This document shows, in pieces, positions 1 to 9,229 of a stretch of 64,000 nucleotides of DNA (position 1 is the stretch's first letter; each line of letters opens with the position of its first letter). This stretch comes from Anthoceros angustus. Lineage: Eukaryota; Streptophyta; Anthocerotopsida; Anthocerotales; Anthocerotaceae. The stretch is from the NCBI GenBank assembly GCA_010909165.1, contig MU008152.1, forward strand, positions 62,001-126,000, read 5' to 3'. The translations under genes and the position numbers were made by a program. The notes beneath the pieces are model-generated. The model saw only the letters and a program-made list of their open reading frames with translations. It searched no databases and was not told the DNA's origin.

Positions 1-1404
1 TTTGTTCCACAATTGCGTAGTCGTACACTCCGAAAGGGAGGGAAGTGAATGGGTGTGCTAATTCGGTGATGTTCCAGAGGTAATATGCCTCACCAGTGGG
101 CGGCCGCACTGTATTCGGTGTCACATCGATTCTGCGCCTGCCTCACACAAGCTCAATCACTCGTCAGATCCCTCCAAATCCGGAACATTTCAAACGAAGA
201 TGCCAACCGAACTTCAGGGGTGCGCCATTACATACTTGGTTCCTGCTGGGAGAGTGGCGTTTAGCTCGCAAAAATAAACGTAGCCATAGATTCGCTTGAC
301 ACCCGCGAGAATCCCTTTGGAATAGCTGATTCGAGGACCTGTAAGCGCAGACTGCATGACACGGCTTGGAGGCAAGTCGGCTGCAAGGTTATTCTCAATC
401 TTCTGGTTCGGATAACGTGGTGCATAGATGCTCCTGGTGTTGGAGCCAGGGCTTGCAACCACAGGGTTCCACATTCGATCGTAGTAATCGTGCGGGAACC
501 TGGATGTGAGCAGCAGCCATCAGGACTCAACACCCTGTCACAGCTTGTCAGCAATCTGGAATGAATGTTGGACATTGCAAGCAGGTACCTGAGAGCCCCA
601 CGTTCTTTGGCTCCGAAATTCTCCCTGGCCAGCGTCCTGAGCAGCACGGTGGCGGGCTTCTTGAAACGGTCTACGTAAGTCCCATTCGCCTGCGGCCGAA
701 GCTCCAATGCGTTGATGAAAGGAGTGCTGCGGTCGTCTATCCTGATGAGGCAAACGCTCATCCTGGTCCTGGATGTCTCCGTCCCCACGACCACCTCAGT
801 CCAGACGGGGTCATCCATTCCCGTGTCGATGCTCACTTCGGTCCAGACCGTGCTGTCCACGCCCAGCTGCAGGCAGCGGGGTTCGACATTGCTCAGCTTT
901 GATGCCTGGAGCTAGAATTCTGGACGTGCCAAATGTTTGAGAGCATACAGCACCTGAAATCGGATGAAGGCATCGGCAGGATTCGTTTGATTCGTGTAAT
1001 TGCCGAAGTAGAACCAGGCGCGGACGAGGTAGACGGTAGCCGGGAGCACCGAAATTTGGAAGCAATTCTTTCTGGGAGTGGACGATGGCGGGAAGTGGCG
1101 CAAGGTGAGCAAGTGGTGGCTCCGGTTTGCAGCCTGGCTGACGACGGATGCTCTGAGGCCAGTGGAGATGTAGCGCTCGTCGCTGGTGTAGACGAGGGTT
1201 GTGTTGAAGTCACGGGACGTGGAGTTTGCCATAGCGCCGCAGTCGATGTTGATGAAACTCCCTGGATATGGAGACATTCAAGAATTCCAAAAAGCTTGCT
1301 TACAACCTTCAAGAGTAGAAATAAAATTGTATGAGAAGGGTTCGCGACAAACCTCGTGTTCGCTGAGCAAGGAGGGCAGCAACAACCAGAATTAGCTGCC
1401 ACAT
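1..1404 (-). CDS. Malectin-like receptor kinase, N-terminal part (cut by window edge)
   Basis: Partial gene. Exons on the minus strand: 1404-1353, 1261-954, 866-589, 499-236, 137-1; each junction has GT/AG and keeps frame. Exon 1 encodes a signal peptide, MWQLILVVAALLAQRTRG. Exon 2 begins the malectin-like ectodomain with [10 protein letters not shown] and contains RHFPPSSTPRKNCF and [11 protein letters not shown], landmarks shared with the four complete RLKs in this window. Exon 3 holds DSTVWTEVSIDTG and CLIRIDDRSTPFINALELRP. Exon 4 holds the DYYDRMW segment. Exon 5 reads YYLWNITELAHPF and runs off the left end. The GDPC linker, LRRs, membrane helix and kinase would lie outside, so a kinase is inferred from the paralogues. 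A TATATATA run at about 1,818 is a possible promoter element. Confidence 0.85.
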
Positions 1405-1539
1405 TGTTGCAGGCGAAGGAAGAACGGCCTGCAATGTTGCCGAGGCAACTCGAATTCACGTCCGGGGCAGAGAAGGCATGCATGCCTAGGCTGGGATTCG
1501 GATGGCCTGCAGGAGCTGCCGAGCAAATCCTGGTGTGGA

Positions 1540-1715
1540 AACAGATGACCATTCAAGACTTGAGTCAAAAGCTTACGCGCGGTTGTTTTGTTATTAGTCG
1601 AGGCTGTGACGTTGTGCCATGACGCTGCTAATTCCCGTGTGTTGGAATATCCATCATGAATTTTCCCAATGCGGCCAGTGAGCTTAGATTCCAGGATTCT
1701 CTTCCCCGGTGAGCC
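1540..1715. repeat. Segment shared with the 5' flank of RLK A (8,940-9,110)
   Basis: This stretch resembles 8,940-9,110 in the same plus orientation. The clearest core is TTTCCCAATGCG followed by CAGTGAGCTT, at about 1,665-1,690 and 9,044-9,070, with similar flanking words. At 9,044 it lies sense upstream of RLK A. Here it lies upstream of the minus-strand RLK, so it is inverted relative to that gene. Confidence 0.45.
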
Positions 1716-2340
1716 TCGAGCCAGACAGACTTCGGTGCAGGTGCTGCCTCTGCTTCTCTGCTTCTTCAGGTGCGTGAGTTTCACTGCATATGTCTTTGGG
1801 ATTTGCAATGTGCAAGCTTATATATATCCCAACTTTGCAATGTTCCTCTACATGACTTCTATATCCCTCGGTTTCTCTCTGTCTTGGAATCCAGCATCCG
1901 CGCTTTCTATCCGCCATTGGTGAACGAGACTGTTTGGCTTGCCGTGTTCGAGATCCTCTGGTTTCGGGTCTTCAGCACCAATGATCCGTTAATTCAGGAC
2001 GGCTGGAAGACACTCAAAGGTTGTTTCTGTCTCAAATTGATTACGGTCCAGCCTTGTCCCATTTACCATCCCTCTAGGGTTTCACGGTCCCCAGAACCTG
2101 CCAGTCCTCTTACACCAACATAATCAGGAGACTTTATTGTGAAGAAGAGATGGGAAACCCATCTTACACCAACATCGTGGTGTGACATACCCTGATGAAT
2201 AAAATTCAAGCACACATACCTAGGTGATGTAGTGTAGAATGAAATTGAATGATAGAGTGAGCTTGCTTAAAGTAAGATAATCAAGAAAAGTAGGTTGGGT
2301 TTGCCCCACTTATCATTTGTCTTGCTCAATAAAAATGGGA
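1716..2340. other. Non-coding gap with a retrotransposon tail scrap
   Basis: No gene is recognised. At about 2,115-2,170, read on the minus strand, there is a short GGGTTTCCCATC ... ATAAAGTCTCC segment. It matches the 3' tail of the non-LTR elements seen at 52,800-52,840, so it is probably a scrap of that family. Confidence 0.35.
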
Positions 2341-2344
2341 GGGA

Positions 2345-2790
2345 TTTTATTGAGGTGAAAAAAATGATGGGAAGAGCCCATCCAGGAGGGACAACCAAAA
2401 GGGACCCGGGGGTCGAGGTGGAGAGGAGCGACTGAGCTCCCTACCTAAAGTCACCTACTGTACCCACAATGTCATATGCAGGAAGAATAAAACGGCCTGC
2501 AAACCATGGAGGTAGAGGAAGATGAGTCACCTACTTGTCGCCGCCTTGTGGAGGATCGCTGTTGAGAGCGCTCGTTGAAGGGCAATTGAAACCCGTTGTC
2601 GGAAGTATGCTGTGAAGTACGAGAGGGATAGCCCCGCAACGTGTCTGCGTGCATGGTAAGCTTTAGCACAGGACTTGACAAATTTGTCAAAGTCCTCAGC
2701 CATTTCCCTATATGTTTCTAGTGCAAGCGGAATAAAGAGGTGGCCCGCTTGCATCCCCTATATTTGCGAACCTTGAGAGCCGCTGCTCTA
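2345..2790 (-). mobile_element. 5'-truncated non-LTR retrotransposon, 3' end copy
   Basis: On the minus strand this matches the 3' end of the longer element at 35,400-38,060. The coding part reads MQAGHLFIPLALETY and FRQRVSIALQRALSTAI, followed by a similar 3' UTR with CCTCGACCCCCGGGTCCC and a CAATAAAATCCC end. This is the C-terminal tail of the element's reverse transcriptase polyprotein, downstream of the RT and zinc-knuckle-like parts. The match starts abruptly at about 2,790 (a 5' truncation), as expected of target-primed reverse transcription. Confidence 0.7.
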
Positions 2791-2879
2791 GCGAGACCGG
2801 GGACAAAACGACCCCAGCCTTTACCGGACATACGAAGTGTGAGCTCCGTATGGCGAACCCCAAAAGGCCGGCCAAAGAG

Positions 2880-3600
2880 CGCTACCTAGAGGGACTGCAA
2901 CCCAAAAAACCATTGCCGACCCACCAAACTAGCGCCCGCACCTGCAACTCACAACCAAAAGCTGGGGGCAGGATTCCCCCAGCTGGCGGAAAGAAACTCA
3001 ACAAAATCAAGGAAAAATAAATTCCTACCGCCACTGCATCAACACACGCACGGCTCACCTGGCGGGCCGCCTCTGGGCCGTGAGCAAGGAGGGCAGCGGG
3101 GCCCTGCACCATCTACGACTCAGTGCCGTGCCACCTACCTCCACACACCAAAGCCCGGCCTCCGCCCACGGAAGGCTACATGGCGCCCGCCGTCCCGGGC
3201 AGCCCGGCCTCGCGCCGGGCCGCACCCAAAGCTGCCTCCGCCCACGGAAGGCTACATGGCGCCCGCCCGCCTCGCTCCTCCTCACAGCACCGCCACGCTC
3301 CGCACACCGCAACGCGCCCACTCATGCGCCTGCGCCACCTCCTGCGCACGCGCCCACTCTGCGCCTGCGCCACCTCCTGCGCACCGCGCCCGGGCCCGCT
3401 CCTAGTCCCGCGCACACCGTTCGCTCCCGCGCACCGCCCGTGCCACCTCCAGCGCATCGCGCCCGCGTCCACTACCACGCACCACCCGCGCCCACTCATG
3501 CGCCCGCGTCCGCTTCCGCGCACTGCCCGCGGCACCTCAAGGGCCCCATCGATCCTGAACTCCCATTTATCCTTCATTTTGAAACTAAATCAATTTCATT
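2880..3600. repeat. GC-rich low-complexity tract with internal duplications
   Basis: A strongly C-rich, CpG-rich stretch. The words CTCCGCCCACGGAAGG and CTACATGGCGCCCGCC occur together twice, at about 3,170 and 3,236. From 3,320 to 3,520 degenerate copies of TGCGCCTGCGCCACCTCCTG and GCGCACCGCGCCC are arrayed. Long open frames here (Pro/Ala/His-rich on plus, Arg/Gly-rich on minus) follow from base composition and lack recognisable domains, so I do not call a gene. Confidence 0.6.
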
Positions 3601-3639
3601 TCCAAAATGATTCAGATCTACAATAGTTCGGTATAGAGA

Positions 3640-3850
3640 GGATTGATAAGGATGAGCCTATTAGAGAATGTGGAGACTCAATAAAATAAGCACAAATGGG
3701 AAGTCCCATCTATAACGAGGCAGTGGAGAATAACCCACAAAAAGCCCCCCAAGCAAAAAAGGGAATACCCCACGAGTGTCTACCCTGGGATAGGGAAGGA
3801 CCGACTTACCACAGGAGCTGAAGATGCAGCATCTCCTGCATTCAAAGTCG
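3640..3850 (-). mobile_element. Non-LTR retrotransposon 3' scrap (minus)
   Basis: Read on the minus strand, this contains CATCTTCAGCTCCTGTGGTA, then TCGGTCCTTCCCTATCCCAG, then a GACTTCCCATTTGTGC ... TATTTTATTGAGTCTCCAC tail. The same order occurs at 53,800-54,070 (TTCCGCTCCGGTGTTAGTAG, then CCCTTCCTTATTCCAG) and at 52,670-52,850. It is therefore another 3' fragment of the same family, diverged from the 2,345 copy. Confidence 0.5.
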
Positions 3851-5563
3851 TCCTAAAAATAGCGATGGCAAAAACAACATATATACTATAGAATATCCTA
3901 GTCCATTAAAAAATGATAATATATATATAAATAAATAAATAAATTAAATTACTCATAATCCTTGGATTCCCAATCCAAAGCGAATCACAACCGCAGTTTT
4001 AGGCTTACTCCAAGTAATCAGTCATCAAGAACCCAACCATTCTAACTTTGCATATATCCATTTTATTGATCCCTACGCTCAGTAGGGAGCGGGGGGGAGC
4101 GGGAGCGGGAGCGGGAGCAGGCGGCGCGGACGGGCGGTGCGGGACTGGGAGCGGGCGGGCGAGCGTTGTGGCGCGATAGCGGGCGGGCGGTCCGGTGCTC
4201 GAGCCAGACGCGGGCGCGGGACCAGATATTCAGCATTTCAAGGCTGCTCAGGACAAGGACTGCAAGCAGAACTTTCTGCTTGCATTCTTCTTGCTAAGAA
4301 AGAGACTGGGTGCGTGTGCCTTTGCCATCCACCTTACACACCATGCGCCAGTGGCTTAACACCATGGATTAGGGGGCTGGCCAAGTTGCCGGTCTGCCCG
4401 AGCTTGTTGCCACCAGAAGTTTTAAGTTGGGAGGTCTCTGGACCTTGGGCCAGCGCTGGGTTTTCCCACTTTTTTTTACCCCTCCTCTTGTGTAGGACTT
4501 CGCTGTTCATTCTATTATATCTAAAAAGTTCAAAATTACCATAAAGCAAGAAATTTATATGAAAATAAGTTTTAATATGTTTATATATGTATAATAAATG
4601 TAAATATTAAAAATTATATATATTTATAATAAATAAATTGAAACTTTATCAACTAAACCTTGAACAAATATAACCAAGTGAAATAAAACTGGATTGACAT
4701 GAGTTCATCGGAACTCCACAATCAAACGGGGTAGCCTCATTTATGGCCTTACCAAGTGAAACCGAGGTATCCCCATCCCAATCCCTGTTTCATGACCTTA
4801 GGGATTGCCTTCAGGTGGATCATATGGTATTTCATTCCCTACGAGGATGAGATACTCCAACTCCCTATTTCATGGCCTACATATCACTTGTTGTAAGATC
4901 ACTTGTTTTAAGATCGTCTTTATATTGTACAATGTGTAGGGTTGCCTATTGAATAGGCCTGTAAGACCACCTATAGATGAATCCCTTGAGTACCTATGGA
5001 TGAATACCTTATGGATGAATACCTTGAGTGCGGCTTGAATGTAATGTTGATATAGTTATAAAGTCTCCAACGTGGATTAGAGCTCCTGCTTACCTACTTC
5101 AGGTCCCCCTTCCTTCAAACACCAAAAGGTTACCCGAGCTAACATGGTTGTATCACACAACGGCCTTTCAAAAAGAGTTGCCTTGCACAAGTATGTCCTA
5201 ACTACTACACAAGTACAAACGCTCTTCTTTTTTAGCGGTCTTGCTACACATGCTCGTAAAATTTCTGGTCGCTTGCTGTCGACCTGATTTTCTGGCACGC
5301 ATGGGTCGGTGGAGAAATTGGGACAACTGGGCCTCCCGGTGCACCGCTAACGCAGGGATGAGACGAGAAAGGGTGACTACGTGTCCATAATTAAATCGAG
5401 CTCATCCCGGCCAGCGAGAAGGAATTCATGACTGTGGCAGAGAACATCCAGTTCGACGAATTCACCGACTCCAGGACTGGAGCTCCAACACCCCGATAAT
5501 GCCCTCCCCACTCGCTGTGGGCGGTGCGCGTCTTGCCCAACGGTTTCTGCAGTCCCTCCGAAA
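3851..5563. other. Gene-poor interval upstream of the protease
   Basis: No gene recognised. It holds an AT-rich stretch at 3,890-3,950, a G-rich GGGAGCGGGAGC tract at 4,085-4,200, and AT-rich DNA with short ATA/TAAT words at 4,545-4,680. Around 5,330-5,410 the words GGTGCACCGCTAACGCAGGG and CGTGTCCATAATTAAATCGA match DNA upstream of the protease half-copy at 8,050-8,120. That part is therefore probably the protease promoter region, duplicated with the gene. Confidence 0.5.
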
Positions 5564-7592
5564 ATGACCTGGGGTGCGTCTGGATCCTTTCTGGGACTCT
5601 GTTTCCTTGCCCTGTCGCCGCTTCTGTGCTCCAGAAGCGAAGCTAAGCTTGAAGGACTTGGTGAGCTCTCATTTGGGAGGCTGCAGCTGGACAGTCTGCC
5701 CCTCGGGTTTCTTGTTTTCAAGTTGTACAACTCTGCTTGGGAGTTTGAGGCGCTACAGGAGGAAATCCGGATATTGCAGGCCTGCAAGTGCGCATGCCTA
5801 GCCGGATTCCCCAGACTGATGAAAATTTGTCGTGTCTGCAGACAAGCAGCAGCTGCAGCAGTTCGAATTTCAGCCGTGGGAGTTGGCCAAGCTGCCATGG
5901 GTCGGTGGGAGATTTGGGTCGAGGTCGTCCCAGGCGGGATTCGTCCGGAAATTGGTGGCAGACAACTCACCCATCTTGACGTCCCCGGACTGGAGTCGCT
6001 ATGAGTGGGTGAAAGAGACGGTGCGCAGGAGTAGGACCCGAGCTGACCAGATTGGTGCCCTTTACGACACCAGGGCAGGGGCTTTCTGTGCCTGGCTGAA
6101 ATCGAAGGACGTAGCTCCGGGATCCAGCACCGCCGAGTTGGTTAACGAGTTTGCAGCATCCAGTCCGGTCGTCTCGCTGGGCTTTGGCAGCCCAGAGTAC
6201 TACCTCACTCTCAAGGCACGTAAGATTTCACAATTGTCAAGCGCTTTGTGTTCGGCATAATCTGCAATCTGCAGACTAGTACAGCACATGACAGCCTAGG
6301 GCGTTCCGGTTCTAATCGATGTGGGAGCTTGTGTACAGGTTGGGACACCAGCACAAGAAACACTGCTCATCATAGACACTGGAAGCGAGCTGACATGGGT
6401 GGAGTGCAGGCCGTGCAATACGTGCCTGAGCAACATGACTTTCGACCCAACGAAGTCGTCATCTTACTCGGTGGTGTCATGCTCTGATGCCCTCTGCACA
6501 AACCTAACGGGCGCACACTCGGGCTGCGATAAGTCAGTCCAGGAGTGCCAGTTCCAAATTGTGTATGGGGATGGCAGCGCCACTCTTGGGGATGTGGCAA
6601 CGGACGTGGTTGCCACCCAGCCTGATGCCGCTGGAGGTACTCACTTCAAAGCTTTTCTGTCATATACATGTTTCCATAATGTCATCACGTGATCATTGCT
6701 GTACTAGCCTTCAAAAGCGCTCTCAATCCAGCACCAGTGCCTTGCATGCAATCGGCGGCACAACTGACAATGAATCCGGAATGTTGCAGTCACCGAGGGA
6801 GCCTCAGACCAGAAGCTCGTACTGGGATGCGGCCAGTACACACAACCAGGGATGGAGCTGGGAGCATCCGGCCTAATGGGGTTAAACAAAGGGCCTCTCA
6901 GCTTTGCCAGCCAACTGGGCGTCAAGAAATTTTCTTACTGCTTGCCGGACCGCTTTACACAGAACGCAAGTACTAGTCAGGGCTACATCTACTTCGGCGA
7001 TCTACCAGAACAGGTGAACGCCAGCACTGGGCTGGAGTGGGAGCGCACTCCTATGGTCACCAACACCCTTCTGAGTAAAAGTTTCTACTTCCTCGGCGTC
7101 ACAGGCCTCAGTGTGGGGGGCAAGCCGGTGGACATCCCGCAGTCTGCCTGGTCCATCGACAATGTCACGGGGAGGGGAGGTGTGCTCTTGGATTCTGGAA
7201 CTACCATTCAGTTTTTGAGGACGGACGTATATGCCCCGCTCAGGACGGCGCTTGAGGCACAGACGGTGGGGCTGGAGCTCAACAGCTCGGCTGAGGCGGA
7301 GTTGGGCATCGGCCCCTGCTACCACGTTGCTGACGCCTCCAAGTTGTCGTCCTCAGTGCCCAACATCACCGTCCATTTGCAGGGCGGCGTAAATTGGGAG
7401 CTGCCGATTGGCAACTACCTCTGGCCCTTCTCCCGCGAGCGCGCCGTCTACTGCTACGCCTTTATTTCTTCCTCACGCTCCTTTTCGATCTTTGGCAATC
7501 TGTTTCAGCAGAACTTCGTGATCGAGCACGACTTAAGTAGGAGCATGTTCTCCATCTCCGGCGTTACAGACTGTAGTTTGCAGGCGGATTAA
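5564..7592 (+). CDS. Secreted A1-family aspartic protease (nepenthesin/CND41-like)
   Basis: A pepsin-family endopeptidase, predicted to be secreted. Exons: 5564-5660, 5842-6215, 6339-6636 and 6790-7592, giving about 523 aa. The start codon gives a signal peptide (SFLGLCFLALSPLLCS). A propeptide-like exon 2 is followed by VGTPAQ and the first catalytic motif DTGSELTW, then a Cys-rich insert (CRPCNTC, SCSDALCTNL, GCDKSVQECQF) typical of plant nepenthesin-type enzymes, and the flap-region YGDGS. Exon 4 carries the second catalytic motif DSGTT and the terminal SFSIFGNLFQQNF. Both aspartates are present, so it should be active. The intron 1 donor (CTTG/GTGAGC) is strong. The exon 2 donor is unclear: only an AAG/GCACGT (GC-type) site keeps frame with the CAG/GTTGGG acceptor. 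Confidence 0.9.
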
Positions 7593-7714
7593 CGGTTAGT
7601 GCTGTGTAACATGGTTCTGAAGTGTGAACGCCGTTCACTTTTGGTGTCCCTTTGTTTTCATCCTTTGTCAGATCTTTCGGTATGGGTTTTAGACCTTGCC
7701 GACGTCAGATGAAA
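7593..7714. other. 3' flank of the protease gene
   Basis: Probable 3' untranslated sequence of the protease. I see no AATAAA and nothing else assignable. Confidence 0.3.
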
Positions 7715-7830
7715 GCAAGGACAGGATTCGTGTGATTCGTGTGATTGTCGAAGCTGATGAAAATCCCTGGACATGGAGGGTGCAGGCATTCAAGAATTTC
7801 TAGAAAGCTTAAGCTTGGTTCAAAATTTAG
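7715..7830 (-). pseudogene. RLK exon 2 / intron 1 scrap
   Basis: Read in plus orientation, AGGATTCGTGTGATTCGTGT followed by GAAGCTGATGAAAATCCCTG and CATTCAAGAATTTCTAGAAA resembles two parts of the left-edge RLK: 972-1,010 (ectodomain exon 2) and 1,250-1,315 (exon 2 start and intron 1). The roughly 240 bp between them is missing, so this is an internally deleted antisense piece of an RLK gene. It sits between the protease and its half-copy and was probably carried by the same rearrangement. Confidence 0.5.
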
Positions 7831-7839
7831 GAGTGGATA

Positions 7840-8125
7840 CCCATCGCCCGGCACTGACAGCCTGCAAGCTCCTTACGCTGAGGAGTTCTTATCTCAACAT
7901 AGCTCTAGCTCTAGGATATTCTAGGTTCATTGAGAAGAGGAGTTGCAAACAGCGCCTTGGACAAATCAGTATTGTTACATATGCTCTTGTGATTCCCCGC
8001 TGCTTGCTTATGCATCAGGCACGCATTAGGCACTGGACAACTGGTTGTAGCGGTGCACGCAGACGCAAGGATGAGAAAGGGGCATTTACGTGTCCATGAT
8101 TAGTCGAGCTCATCGCTCACCCCGG
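7840..8125 (+). repeat. Duplicated 5' flank of the protease
   Basis: The words GCGGTGCACGCAGACGCAAG, ACGTGTCCATGATTAGTCGA and GCTCATCGCTCACCCCGGCC match the region 5,330-5,412 upstream of the intact protease. This shows that the half-copy downstream was duplicated with flanking DNA, not by reverse transcription. Confidence 0.5.
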
Positions 8126-8129
8126 CCTG

Positions 8130-8805
8130 TTGCTGGAACACAGAAGCGAGGCTAAGCTTGAAGGACTTGGTGAGCTCTCATTTGACAGAGGACCTCTCAG
8201 CTTTGTTTCCCAGCTGGACGCCAAGCAGTTTTCCTACTGCCTGCCGGACCGCTTTGCGCAGAATGCAAGCCAGGGTTACATCTACTTCGGCAATCTACCA
8301 GAACCGGTGAGCGCCAGCACTGGGCTGGAGTGGGAGCGCACTCCTATGGTCACCAACACCCTTCTGAGTAAAAGTTTCTACTTCCTCGGCGTCACAGGCC
8401 TTAGTGTGGGGGGCAAGCCGGTGGACATCGGGCAGTCTGCCTGGTCCATCGACACTGTCACGGGATCGGAGGGTGTGCTCCTCGATTCTGGCACGACTAT
8501 CCAGTTTCTGAGGACAGACGTGTATGGCCCGCTCAGGACCGCGCTTGAGGCACATACGGAGGGACGCACGCCCAACAGCTCGGCTGAAGCGGAGTTGGGC
8601 ATTGGCCCCTGCTACCATGTTCCGGCAACTACCTGTGGCCCTTTTCACTCTAGCGTGCCGTCTTCTGCTACGCCTTCTTCCTTGGTCACGCTCCTTCTCC
8701 ATCTTTGGAAATTTGTTTCAGCAGAACTTCGTGATCGAGCACGACTTGAGTAGGAGCATGTTCTCCATCTCCGGCCTTACAGACTGCAGTCTGCAGGCGG
8801 ATTAA
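8130..8805 (+). pseudogene. Rearranged half-copy of the aspartic protease
   Basis: The start matches the end of protease exon 1 and the beginning of its intron 1 (GAAGGACTTGGTGAGCTCTC). It then jumps directly into exon 4 sequence (GACCTCTCAGCTTTG), so the rest of intron 1, exons 2 and 3 and the first catalytic motif are absent. The body is very close to exon 4 of the intact gene, including FSYCLPDRF, LLSKSFYFLGVTGL and the second motif DSGTT. After GIGPCYHV a deletion of roughly 90 bp shifts the frame; the terminal SFSIFGNLFQQNF resumes in another frame and ends at 8,805. With one catalytic aspartate and a frameshift it cannot give a working protease. Confidence 0.85.
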
Positions 8806-9229
8806 CGGTTTCTCAGTGCTACAAATTTGAGATGTACAGGAGTGTGGTGTTTATGGTTCTACAGTTGTGCAGCGTGAATGCTGTCCCCGGAGAGCTCTGA
8901 GCCTGTGAGGAACAGAGGGCTTTGAGATTCTTAACGAATGATGTGGCAACGGATGAAGACCAGGGTCAAATCTGGCTTTGGTTGTTTACCAAGGAAGAGA
9001 CCGTGACGTAGTCATGAACAACGTTTGGATTGGAATTTCAAGGCTGAAGTTTCCCAATGCGAGCAGTGAGCTTTTCGAGCCTGCAGATTCCTAATTTCCT
9101 CACCTGATTTCAACGGCCACGGGCCCAACCGGCTGTGCAACAGCTGCTGGGACTGCATGTCCGGCTGCAGCTTGATTTTGTCTTGGGCTCGTCGGGAAAT
9201 CCTGCGTGGTATGAAATGCACACGACACA
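8806..9229. other. Intergenic, 5' flank of RLK A
   Basis: The segment 8,940-9,110 is related to 1,540-1,715. The ATG of RLK A follows at 9,230. Nothing else is recognised. Confidence 0.4.

Noticed and set aside
1369-1622. Short plus-strand frames over the start of the left-edge RLK
   Set aside because: Antisense to the signal-peptide exon and intron; no domain.
3080-3626. Long Pro/Ala/His-rich open frames in the GC-rich tract
   Set aside because: Open in several frames on both strands at once because stop codons are rare in this composition; internal DNA repeats explain the pattern and no domain is seen.
5377-5970. 197-codon minus-strand frame over the protease 5' part
   Set aside because: It overlaps well-supported protease exons on the other strand and has no domain.
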